Assembly (NCBI GenBank): GCA_036583965.1
Contig: JAZBQD010000014.1
Coordinates: 5,736,191 to 5,800,190, forward strand
DNA length: 64,000 bases
Direction of reading: 5' to 3'
Source of the DNA: Prunella strophiata
Taxonomy: Eukaryota > Chordata > Aves > Passeriformes > Prunellidae
Part shown: positions 11,885 through 23,700 of the stretch, in pieces
How positions within the stretch are numbered: the first letter of the stretch is position 1
How the letters are laid out: each line of letters begins with the position of its first letter
The notes under the pieces: model-generated
Told to the model about the DNA's origin: nothing
Database searches by the model: none
The model's input: only the letters and a program-made list of their open reading frames with translations
Made by a program: the position numbers and the translations under genes

Positions 11885-11955
11885 TAGGTGGTTTAACTAT
11901 AGCCTTTAATCCTCCTGTGCCTCAGCTTCCTCTTTTTTAAGATACAGATACACTT
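11885..11955 (+). mobile_element. MIR-like SINE relic
   Basis: 'cctcctgtgcctcagcttcc' at 11911-11930, followed by 'tctttttt' and a short purine-rich stretch, matches the diagnostic core of MIR elements, in which a 'ctgtgcctcagtttcctc' box precedes 'atctgtaaaatgg'. The upstream 'ggtttaactatagcc' fits the decayed 'acttaacctct' box. MIR relics are sparse but real in bird genomes. The fragment is too diverged to assign to a subfamily. Confidence 0.45.
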
Positions 11956-14665
11956 TGCAGCCATGCTGGCAGTATAAATATCTCAGGGACTGTGATATTT
12001 TCTGCTGTCTTGTTACTGTGGTGGCAAAATATAGAGGCAGGGCATTACTCCTTATTGTTAAATTTCCAGAGCTGGTGTTTTAAACTAGTGTATGTTTTGG
12101 AAAGAGAGTGAGGGAAGGCTAGAGACAGAGGGGACTTGCTCAGCCTGTGCAGGGAATGGGCAAAAAGGCTGCTCCCAATCTGGTTATGGGGCTGTGCTGA
12201 TGGATTTTGAGGGAAAAACCTGGCAATCTGCTGCTGCAGCACTGAGTTGGGAAGGTCTGGAGCTGAGGAACAAAGGTGTCAGAAAGCTTATCAAAAAACA
12301 CCACGAATCTGCTCAAATAGCCTTCATAAAATAATAAATACACCTTGATATTTCTGAGCATGAGGGATGAGAGGAGGTCACAGAAATCTGGGGTCCTGCA
12401 GCAATGCCCTTACAGGCCAGCAGTATTTTGGAGGTTTACTGGAGGTTTTGTGCTGTACCCTACAGAAGGGATGTGATTAATCCACTTAACTTGTGGGTAC
12501 CAAATGCTTGACTTAAGGAGAGAAAGGATCTAATATGGGGCTTAACACCTCAAGTGGATTTCTTGGCAAGCCTAGGCATGAGATTTTTCTTATAGAGATT
12601 AGTTAGATTGCTTGGTAGAAATGGAAATCAGAAGACCAGGGCATGTTTAAAGAAGGAAACAAGGAAGGGATGGTGTAACTTCATGTTTTTCTATGGGCTA
12701 CGGGAAGATAAGAATGCATTTTGGGAAGTGGAAGGCACTTATTTTAGTGATGGGAAAGAACTGTGCTTTGAAAAGCCATGATATGAGAGGGATGGAAATG
12801 GAGGATATGCAGAAATAAAAGGCTCATAGACCAGGAGAGTACATTTATGAAGTGTAGCCAAGTGAGGAATAATATAACAATGAGAAAGAAAAGAGTTCAG
12901 CATCTGCAGCAGCTCGTTCTTACTTTTCTTTAATATCTTCCTGGTATAACATTGAAGAATCACAAAATTGCCACTTCATACTATGTTTCAGCTTCTATCT
13001 GGGACAACACTTGTTCTGCTTCTGATACAGAAGTCTCCAAAATCTGCTTTGAAATTGAGGGGTTATTTAATCCCTGTATTGGTAACAGCATCTCTGCAGG
13101 TGACCAGAGGGGTGTTTGAGCAGCTGTTGGCAGCTCCACAGCCCAGGCTGACTGAGCCTCATCCTTCAGTGAAACTGCATCAGTGATCTCGAACAAGGAT
13201 TTGGAGATGTGCAGGTGCTCACAGCACAGTACATGCACGCACACGTTTATCTGAGGAGAATTTCCTCCTGCCCTGTGCTACACCTCCAGCTCTTTCTCCC
13301 CTGATGGAGGAGGAAGGTGAGAGCTCCTCCTGTGGCTGCTGCCTGCCTGGAGGGGGAGATGAAGCTTTTGGAGCCCCGCGGTGCGCTGGATCCCGCAGAC
13401 TTGAGTTGTGTGGCAGCCTCAGCAGAGGGAGCCCCGCGTTCAGTCCTGCAGCTGAGGAGGGAGCAGACCCGATGCCTCTCGGAAAGGAAGGTCGCCTTCC
13501 TCTTCCTCCCTCCCCGGGGAGCCTGAGCGTGCCGCTGGAGTGGGAATGCCTCGGCAGAGTGGCACAGGGTTCCCTGTGGGAGTGCTTCATGCTGCCCGTG
13601 CAGTTTTTTTGAGCACTCAGAGCCTGCCCCTGTGATGCTGTGCTCCCAAACTCAGCTCTGCCACCACATCCCTGGGGAAGCTGTCATTCTGCTGGAAAAA
13701 GTAATGGAGGAGGAGGACAACTCTGTATAGAGCTGGTCTGCATTGTCCAAATTTGTTTGCTATTCAGTGGAGTCCTGTTACTCTGAAACTGCCCAAACAT
13801 CCTGCTGCCTGGCACTGGCTGTGCCACCAAAGAGCTGGTGTGTGCATCCTGAGGAGGGAGGTGTTTCTCTTGTGTGGCAGCTCCTGTACAGCCTCCCTGT
13901 GTTAAATATTAACCTATTACTGCTGATCTTCCAGGCCATTTTACTCTATTTCCAGTTCTCTTGACACACAAGGAGAATATTTGGAGTGTAATTTGAATTT
14001 TATATGCCTGGCTGCTTCACTGTTAATTTTTTAATTGAAAAATCAGGCTTTCAGCTAAATAAATGTTTTTTAAGAAAACAGCTTACTACTTATAAAGTAT
14101 TTTTGGTCAAAACCTAATGTGTTTTAACTTTCATCTGCAAGGCTTTCATATTTGTGACAGTTGTGTGAAAACATTTGCTTCTCATGTAACAGATTTTTTT
14201 TCCCCAACAACAATTAGGACTTTATCTTGGAAACTTCCTGTTTTCCAAAGAGTTTTCTGTTTGAGCAGCCCATGTACCCAGCCTTGGTTCAACAAAAGCT
14301 GTTCATATTCCAGGCCAAGAAGCAGAGGAGAGGATGGGCAGCAGTGGTGTTTTTGTGGCTGTGCATTGCTCAGGACAGCAATAGTTAAGAAAAGCTGACT
14401 CTAAAAGAAAACAAGCAAAGAACCAACTGCGGTGACGTATGTAATGAACAACATTTCTTGCTTCTTTATCCCAGAACTTCAGAGTCTGAGACATTCTCAG
14501 GTGGGTCTGTTTTGTTTGTTTGCACATCCATGACTTACCTGAGCTGAAGGAGCTGCTGTGTTACTGGTGGGCAGGAAGTGAAGCTGCAGCCCAAGGCATC
14601 AGACATGATGTTCCTGTCAGCTCACTTTTTGTTTTCCTCTTCTTGCCTCTCTTTTCTCTTTGCAG
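11956..14665. other. Non-genic stretch with a mildly CpG-enriched patch
   Basis: The only notable part is about 13365-13560, where CG dinucleotides rise modestly. Open frames of up to 123 codons overlap there on both strands, which is a composition effect rather than coding evidence. No repeat was recognised. Confidence 0.45.
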
Positions 14666-14759
14666 TGAAGGAGGAGCCTGTCCTCTATGGGATCCCAAAC
14701 TGAGTTTTGACACAGTCACCCTGAAACTTGAGCTAAAACTGGTTTGCCTGTTCCAATAG
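14666..14759 (+). other. Exon-like segment with strong splice signals
   Basis: A pyrimidine-rich run with 'cttttctctttgcag' ends at 14665, and 'aatag|gtaaga' gives a good donor at 14759/14760. The enclosed 94 bases resemble an internal exon. Frame 1 starts with a stop, frame 3 has an internal stop, and frame 2 is open until a TAG that coincides with the last three bases. It is therefore unlikely to be coding but could be an exon of a long non-coding RNA or a pseudo-exon. Pseudo-exons of this quality are common by chance in vertebrate DNA. Confidence 0.2.
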
Positions 14760-17039
14760 GTAAGACTGAAGAAAACAAGCCCTACTAGAAAATGCATTGG
14801 CCTGCCTATGATTTTAAACACAATTTGGCATGTAATTTGATTCCCTTTAAAACAGGCCAGCTGGTAAAAGTCTAGCTCCAACAGGCACTTGAGAGGAATC
14901 TCAGCAAGTTAACATGCTTTTAACACACCCTGCTCCATCATTCATAAAGCCCTGTAGGAGAGCAAGCAATTGTGCTGTCCAGTAGTGCTGTCTGGAGCAC
15001 ACCAGGCACTTTCCAATCTCTACCACCACACTCTCTTCTGAAATAAAGAGCAACAAACCTGAGGAACAGCTTGTGAGCCTCTGTCTCATGTACAGTTGTG
15101 ACCTGACTGAACAGGACAGTTCAGTCCTGTTAAAAAACCTTAAATAACAGCATCCATGCAAGTGTGGCTGCTTTAATGGCTAGATCTCCTTGCAGAGGTT
15201 TCACTCTTGATCAGAGTAAGTCAGCCATAAGCATCATGGACAATTGCTGTCCTGGGAGGACAGTAAGACTCCAAAATGCTGGTGGGAGAAAAGAGGGACC
15301 TTGAACCCCCTTCCCCATATGGACTAATACAATTTGATTTTCCCTGCGAGCTCACCAGATCTCCTCAGGGGACCACAAGAGCTCTCTTAAGTTGAACTGG
15401 CTGAGCCCATGGGCTAAAATCCTCATGGGCACTCCTGCCTGGACTGGCAGGCTGCTCATCCCTCAGAGAGTAACAGCTTCATGTCATTGCCTCCTGGATA
15501 TGGAGAACTAGCACGGGTTTCTCCCACAGAAGAGGTCAAGTGGGAACACAGAGGTGGGCTGCATGGGAAACAGAGGAAATACAGAGGGGCAGCTTGGATA
15601 AACAGGAGGGAACAGCCTTTCTCCCAGTGCCCTGCAGGTGCTGTGCTCTCTTTGCAGAGGAGCTGGCTCAGGCAGGACCTCTCTGCCAGCTCTTCACCAT
15701 CTGCTCTTCTGCTCTTCCACCAACCCAGCCAACGTGCAGTGCAAGGATGCCTTTGAATTTCACCACTGCCAGAAAAACCACTCCAGAAACCAAATTAAAG
15801 TTCTGTAGGGCTGACTTGCACCCTTGACTTGACCCCCATGCCCTACACATCCCCTGCACAGCTGGGCAGACCCCAAGGCACTGTTGGGAGGCCCTACAGC
15901 TGCCAACAGTGCATGCTTTGGGGTGAAGAGCACAGCACTGCTGCAAATCCCCAAGGTGAAGGAGACCAAGCCACTCTCTGGGGCCTGGAAAACGTGAAGA
16001 TGTGACCAACAATTCCAGGAGGAAGACGGGAGCATTTCAAAGTGAATAGCAGTGCATACCACCAGCCCAAATTGCTTCCTTTAGCCAGGCTGAGCCACAA
16101 GGGTGAAGAGGATGGGCTTGAGCAGGGAGGCCAATCTCCTGGAAGAGACTGAGACACGCTGAGGGTGCTCAGCCCAGAGCCTGGTGGCTGCATTGAGTGT
16201 AGCCACTGGGAAGTAATTTATCATATCCTGTGCAACCAGCCACCCTTCAGTAGCAATTACTGCTCTTTAACAGCTTCCAAACAATGCTCCCTGCAAGCTG
16301 TGCCTGCTGTCAGAACCTAAAAAAATAGAGAGAGGGTGAAAAATCCCAAACCTAACCAAACAAAAAGACGGTTTTGCAGGGGTTTTGTGCTTTTCTTTTA
16401 AACTCAACAGGTGTTCCTGGTCACCCTCCAAAACCACAGAGAAAATATCTGCATGCCACTGAAATGAAGCAACACCAAACCAAACTTTGTGCTTTTGTTT
16501 AGTAGAAATGAATGGGAAAAAAAAAAAAAAAAAAGAAAAAAAGAAAAAAAGAAAAAAAGCTTCAACTCTGGGTTTTCATGATGATAGAGTGGGGGCTTTC
16601 ACCACCATTCCAGTTTTGGACTGCATCTGATGCAGGCTCATGGAGACAGGGGACTGTTATTAGAGCTGTGTGAATAATCTACAGCAAGTAACTGAATGGA
16701 AGTGTTTGGCCTTTTATCTGTTTGCAAACTATCTGTGAGCATGCCTGGATGTTCTTGAATGTGTTTGTTGTTTGAGATAATGCTGCCCATAATTTCTGTG
16801 AATAATCATTTATTTGTGGCCTGCCTACGAACATTTAGATAGTCAAAATGTCATTTTTGTTCCGTGGTTACATGAGTGCAACCCTGAGACTTCCACCAAG
16901 GGTACTCACAGTCAGGAGTGGTAAATTCACTTTCTGTAAAACCCTATTGAAATCCTCTTGGGAAATGTAAGTTCATCTGCAATATTTGTGGGGGGAAAAA
17001 AGGGAGAAAAAAGCAGTTAAATAACGATGTGGGGGATTG
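14760..17039. other. Non-genic stretch with an A-rich simple repeat
   Basis: Open frames of up to 114 codons at 15481-16193 overlap on both strands and look spurious. An A18 run followed by three GAAAAAAA units lies at 16517-16558. I could not identify an element to which it would be the tail. Confidence 0.5.
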
Positions 17040-17735
17040 GGGGTTGGTAAAGTGTTGAAAAGCATTTCCAGGAGATTGCCCTGTGTCCTCTGCAGCCCAT
17101 GGAGGTCTGTGGGGATGAAGAGATGCACTGCAGCCCCTCGAGAAGCCTGCACTGGAGCAGGGGGATGGCTAAAGGAGGCTGTGACCCCCTGGCAAACCTG
17201 TGCTGGGATGACCCATGGAGAGAGGAGCCCACACTGGAGCAGGTTTGCTGGCAGGAGGTGTGAACCCGTGGGGAACCCAGGCTGGAGAAGCCTGTTCCTG
17301 AGGGACTGACCCTGTGGAAGAGGGAAGCCTCGTGGCAGCAGTTTGTGGGGGGCTGCTGCCCATGGGATGGGCTCACACTGGAGGAGCTCCTGGAAATGTG
17401 TTCTGGGGAGGGACCCCGTGGTGGGGCAGAGGAAGGAGTCCTCTCCCTGAGCAGCAGCTGGAACAATGTGTGATGAACTGACTTGGAGCCCCCATTCCCT
17501 GTCTCCCTGCAACACTGGGGGAAGGGAGCAGGTGGAGCTGGAAAGGAGGAAGTGGTAGGGAGAAGGTATTTTTTAAGGTTTTGTTTTACTTCTTTACTGT
17601 CCTGCTCTGACCTTGTTAGGAATAAAGTCAATTAATATCTCTAATTCAAGCCTGTTTTTTCCAAGGTGGTATTTGGTGAGTGACCTCTCTCTGCCCTTAC
17701 CTCAGTTATATTTCCTCTCCCCTGTTTGCCATGTG
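17040..17735 (+). mobile_element. Truncated ERVL-type LTR (endogenous retrovirus)
   Basis: The part at about 17060-17480 is built from diverged repeats of 'cacactggagcagg' and 'ctgcagcccatggagg' type, which I recognise from the U3 region of avian ERVL LTRs. It is followed by a T-rich stretch, a polyadenylation signal AATAAA at 17621-17626, and 'tggtatttggtgagtgacct' near 17667, which is typical of the R/U5 part. The orientation is plus. Neither terminal TG nor CA with target duplications can be placed, so both ends appear truncated or eroded. No gag, pol or env sequence is attached. The 204- and 180-codon frames on the opposite strand arise from the internal repeats. Confidence 0.75.
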
Positions 17736-20700
17736 CTTACAGGACCAAGGCAAAGACACAGCAAACATTCCACCCATGAGCTCTGCCAGCCACCACAGCA
17801 GAGAGCTTTTAGAACCATCTTGTCCTCCAAAAAACTGGTGCAGACTCCATGCCTGGTGCACTCTGAGCCCTGCCATGTCGTGTCCAGGAGCATCCCAGCC
17901 AGCTCTTTGGCAGTCACCAAACTCTGCTAGTAGTTTGGAGAGGAGTTTCTTTGGCAGCAGTGCAGGCAGGACCAAGAAAACTTTGCAGAAACACCTCTTG
18001 TGTTTGTCTTGATCCACAGTTCATGGGTTACCCTGTGTGGTTGGGTGGTTTTGTGGTCAGGACACCTTGAGGGGTAAATTGCATAGGGCTATTAGAGAAA
18101 AAATAGTAAATGCTATAGACAGGCTAAGTACCTGCATCACAAATGGAGATTTATTTTTTTGGGAAAAAGCAGTATTTTGCAAACAAAACAGGGCATGAAT
18201 TCATTTTGGGTGTCTGTAAAACTTTCCTCTTCAATTCCTTCCACAGAGGCTTGTTTATCCATTGCTTTCTGAAAGTAATGTACTACAGAAAATTATTTCC
18301 TCTGCAAATATTTCCTGACTTCTGAACCCTCTGCTTCCAAACAGCTTTTTGCTGAACTATTGTATGTGGGTAAGCATTTCCAAAACATTAGATCTCTTTT
18401 GGCTCCCCAAAGAGCAGTGTGGCCTCCACTTTTCTTTTACCTTGTTACAGGCTGCTTAGAAAGCTGATGGACAGCACATCAGTGATGGTAAAATCTAAAG
18501 CAGTGTGGGCAAAGGTGTGGGCTTGGGTTTGGGAGATAAAATAGGCTGTGACCTCATGCAACTCTACTCTGTTTCCTTTCCCAGGCTTTGTCTTTACCAC
18601 TTAAAACTGTGAACATGTGGGGTTTTCTGCAACAGATGAAGAAAAGAAAATTAAACTTTCTGTAATGGAAGGGGGAGAAAAAAATTACACTGTTCTTTCT
18701 TACATCCTTCCTGCTCTCTCAAAGTGTGTCATTTTACTAGGTACTTTCATCCTCTTCTGCTCTAGCCCCTCATTGTGACTCTTTTATTGTCCCTCTACCT
18801 TGTCTTATTCCTTCTTCCTCAGGCAGATTTTAGTGGAGGGGAGTCATTTGAGGGAGTAAATATCTGGCCCATCCAGCTTGTGACCAGTACAGACTGAAAT
18901 AAGAGTTGCACTGAAGATGAGGCTTTTTTTGTGGAAAATGAAAACAACAACAACTTTTTCTCATATTATTGACATTTTTCAGAGGGTATTGTCATTGGTA
19001 GAGTGAACTAAAACCAGAATTTAGGCTTTGGCTATTGAAATGTTTAGATGAAAATTTGCCAAACTCCTAATTTATTTTTCCAATGCTCCAATTAAAGAAA
19101 AAAAACCACCCCATGATTATTTAAAAATCTTGCCCACACAGCTCCCTCCTTCCCCTGCTTTTTTTTTTTTTTTTTCATTTTAGTCAAAGAACCAATTTTC
19201 CACTTGCACTAATTCAATACACTCATTTTGTTTCAGAAGCCACATTGCAGCAATGCTGAGAAAGGAGTCCAGAACCAGCTGATTTGCTCATGGTTGTTTG
19301 TACCCTTTTTATTTTGCTGTCCCTGTTTTTTGAGCTGCATTTGCTGGGGAATGTTTTATATGCTCAAGTACAGACAGCACTCTCCAATCCTGCTTTAATG
19401 CTGAGCTTTATCACCTGAGCTGTGGCTGCAGGGTTGCATGGTGAGGTCACCCCATATCTCAGCCAGCTGATAGCTGATGGTGGAGGTTCATATATGCATG
19501 ATCTGTAGTTTTTCCTCCTGTGGAGGAGAAAAAAATATTTTAAAATTGTTCTCAAAGACAGTCTGTCATTTTGAGCTCCACATGATGTGCGTGTGGAGGG
19601 TAATGGAGGGTTGAGATTGATTTGTACCTGACATAAAAATAGTATGAAAAGTTGGTAGTGAAGTCATGGAGCTTGAGACCAATAATTAAGCTGTGAAGGC
19701 TCTACCCTTTCCTCTCCTGCAGAGGAAATTAATTAATGTAATTTACTTTGAAAATCTCAGTTCTGTTTTTTAAGTAATAAAAGGCCTTGGGTCATGTTTA
19801 AAACTGAGTGCTGTGAGGGGATATGGTGATGGCATTCAAAGTTATTGTAAAGGACTGCAGAGGATCCCTGGACACAGCATTTCCATGGGGGATGAGAAAG
19901 TTTTCTTTTAAACCAGCACTGACTTGCACCTTAGACATGCTGCTGGTGTGTCCTTGCCTTGCTTCAGCACATCACCATGTCACAGCACCCAGCCTGGCTC
20001 CATGCTCCAGGCTCTGCCTTGTGGGAAAAACATTTCTGTGCTGTTCTTGTGAGCCAGTGAAGGCTTCTTGAAGATAAGGAAAGCCTCATGCCTCTCTCAA
20101 GGAAGTTACCAAGGCTATCACCATGACAATGTGAAGAAAGAGAGAAAGCAAAAAGATCTGGACTTTGGTTGGCTCACACAGTGGCGTGGCTCCTTTCCAC
20201 CTATTGAGAGTTTTGTTTCTTTTTTATGGCCAATGGGCAGTCTATGTGTTTGTTAAGTAAATGTAAGCATTCTGTAAAACTATAAAAGAAACATGTTGCT
20301 GCAATAAATAGGTATATACAGCCTTCTGATGGAGTCCTGGTGCTTTGTGCTGAGTGGGGCTCTGTAGTGACACTGCCTCAGCCTTAAAGCAAAGGGGTGA
20401 TGCACATTCTTCAAGCAAGATAAAGGATGCTGGTTCTGGGGGAGGTGGGATACTCCTTTTGTGGTTGTAACCCTGAGGAATTTGGGAAGGGAGATCTGAA
20501 GTGGAGCACAGCCTGAAGTGTGATGAGGCATCAAGGGGGAAGCAGGGGCTTACTGCCAGAATGTCCTAAACAACTGCTGATATTTAACAACATGTTGGAC
20601 TGAACCATCCCCAGGACAAACTTTTTGCCCCAGGGGGTTGGGAACAGTGCTTGAATGGGGCTGCAGTGAGGTTACACAGCTTCACCCAGGTCCTAAGGCA

Positions 20701-23700
20701 TTAAATCACCTTCATTTCCAGATAGGACAACGATGCCAGTGTCATTTTGCAAAGAAAGAAATGAGCTGGCTGGTTGGCTTTAGTGCACACCTCGTTTGTG
20801 GGGATGCCATGGTTAGGTCACCAGGAAGGTTCAATTCCATTTCTTAGGTGTGACAGAGACTTGGCCCAAGATGCCTGTGGGGCCTGGCAGCACCCAGGAC
20901 AAGGAGGTAACTATGGAGCTGGCAAAGTGGGTGTCTGCCTGCTTCCCTGTCATTACCTGGGGACATTTGGTCACAGCAGGGCAACTCAGACCAGGCTAGG
21001 AGAGCTAGCTATGGGAAAAGGTTAGACTCTAACCCCCACTAAGAATAACTGTGTTTCTTTCACAGGGGATATACAAGACTGAAACAGATTTTGCATGAAA
21101 ATTGTTCTCCATCTTTGCAACCTTAGGAATTTGTGGCACAATCTGGAAATAAAGCAAGGAGAGGCTCTGAGGCTCTGGGTGCCTCTGTGTTCCTGTGACT
21201 CTGAAGTAGTGTTTAAACCCTGCCCAATTCCTGACTCTTGCAACATCATAAATTATCTTAATATGAATCTAAATATCACAAACTTCTGTCTTAAGTTGTC
21301 ACTGATTAGTTAAAGACACAGCCCTGGAGCAGAGTTGGAACACATGGACAGGATGGTCAAGGCCAAGATATTCAATAATCCTTGTGGTTCTATCTCCAAA
21401 CTTTCTCCTCACAGCCTGTCCCAGCATGGGCATTCTGTAAATGGGCACTTAGGATGTGCCCAGCATGGGGAGAGTCTGGAATTACTGTTCATGTTGCAAT
21501 CTTGCCACCAGATGATTTACACCTGGACAACAAGGTGTAAATTGTAAATTTTGCTGTCCTTCTGGTCACTATCTAGGTGAGGCTATGCAGACAAGATTTA
21601 TGTGCTTGCAGTAATGTCTCCCAGACCTTCAGTTTTCAGCTGCAAAGACAAAAATCAGTGGCTGAAATGCTCCTCCTGAAGACTCTACAGATCTTGTGTG
21701 TTGGCACTTCATGAGCCTAGAAACGCTGTCGAGCTTGGTATGACTGGCCTAAAACCAGCAGTGCCTCAGACCAGGATGGAAGTTTGCTGACCAAACCATG
21801 AGGAAGAAAACTTGGCTGTGCTTTAATTTACTGTCTTGCACTGCTAGCAAAGCTAGGTGCATAAATCACAATGATTAATAAATCTGTTATGTCCTCCTTT
21901 ATTTCCTATTTGCAAACTGCCCGAGCAATTTTCTCAACTGCATTTGTTATTCAGAATTTTTCACTGAGTAATTTCTGGAGATAATTCTTGTGTTTTTATC
22001 TTGTCTGGGAAGTTGTGCTGAGTCTGACATTGGAGCTGTTTTCATTAGAGACATAAATCTTTCTTCTGTTGTTTCAAAATCACATTTCCCATGCTACCAT
22101 TTGCAATTACAGATATGAAACTTGCTTTCTTTGACTGCTCTTCAGCATCCATTTATCACTGGCTGCTTCAGCTGCTGTTGAAATGCTGGTAAACTATCAT
22201 CCTCACATTTGGGACCAGACACCATAAACAGAAGCATGAATTTACTTGCACAGAGGTTAAAAAGAGTGAATGAACATCTGTGAAATTTTGGGGATGGGGC
22301 AGTGGGTAAAGAAAAAAGAAAGTGAACATGGACTACCATTTCATTCTGTACTTTAAAAGAAAGTGTTGGCTACCACGGCCTTTTGGAGGGGAAAGAATCC
22401 TAAAAATATACCTTGAGAATGGCTACTAGGTCAGGAGTCTCAGGGAAAAGTGGAGGAGAAATGTTTTGCTCCTTGCTCTTAACTCAGCTTAGGCACTAAC
22501 CTGCTCAGAGAACTTTGGGAAGGAAGAAATGGAGAGTACTTGTTTCTGGGATCAGGATTCAGCTAAGAAAAAGGTTCTGCAAGACAATGTTTGTGGTGGT
22601 TGGTAAAATAAGAGTCTCTAAACTCAAAAGCAAGCCAATGCATGCATGCAAAAGCATTTGCAATTGTTTAGTGGAACAACGACAGCCTTAATAGTACAGC
22701 ATTAGGCAGAGGGCCAAGAGGCAAAAATATTTGTAAATAGGGTTTGCTAATTTTTTCCACTAGCAGACATAGCAAAAGAAGGAAGGAGGAGTTAGTACTC
22801 TGAAGAGACAGTCAGACTGGGAGCACAGGTCCCTCTAGGTTTTTGAACAGAAACCCTCTGCAATCCGCATCCCAAATGCAAATAAGAAGTTTATCTCTGG
22901 GTGTTTGTGTTTTTGTGTATGTGTGTGCATAGCAGGGGGATATAAAGAAGGGGTAAGGAGACATTCCTCCAACTCAGAAACAGGAGCTGTAGGGTAGCAA
23001 GAAATATGGAATGAACTTTCCCTAAAAGGAAGTTAGGGGCTAATTGAGAAGCAGTCAATGCTGGATATTTCTTCCCAGAGACCTGTCCTTTGGAAGATTC
23101 TCTCACGTCTTGGTGGTAGGGAGCTGATGGGGTGGCTGTGTCCCTACCCCAGCTCTCCTTCCTTCCCTCCATGGCTTCCTCCTGGCTGTGGCTGTGGAAG
23201 GAGCTCTCATCCTAGAGTGATGCTCTGGAGCACACTGAGATAAAGGGATTTGGGAGGTTGGCAGCAGAATCCCTCAGCAACTGGGCCTGGGGAAGGTTTG
23301 CTGTCTCCCTCTGACACGTGGCTCAGAGATGTCCCTTCCACAATCCCTTTTCATTTAGAGAGAAAATCCTCTGTGCAGGTTCTGTCTGTTCTGTGGCTGC
23401 TGCTGCTGCTCCCACCCACGTGGTGAACCTGAGCTGTGCTGTGGACAGGGAAACACGAGGAGGTCATTATGGCTGTCACTTCTATAGAAACCCAGAGACT
23501 GAGTACTCAGCCTTGAAGCACAAGCTAATAGAGCTCTTCCAGTTTGTTTTTTGTTGCAAACAGAAGGGCTTTTCACAAGAGTATCAAAGTATGAACTGAA
23601 ATTTTGTAAGAGCATTTATCTCCATTCTGACATTTGCTCATCAGATCTCCTTTTGCACCCACCTGTGCTGCTCCTTGCCACAGCAAGAATGGGCTTGACT

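Noticed and set aside
16973..17631. Minus-strand frames of 180 and 204 codons
   Set aside because: They run antisense through the repeated U3 part of an LTR and match no retroviral protein that I recognise.
20775..20850. tRNA-like A box and B box (GGTTCAATTCC near 20827)
   Set aside because: The acceptor and T stems do not pair, so no cloverleaf forms.
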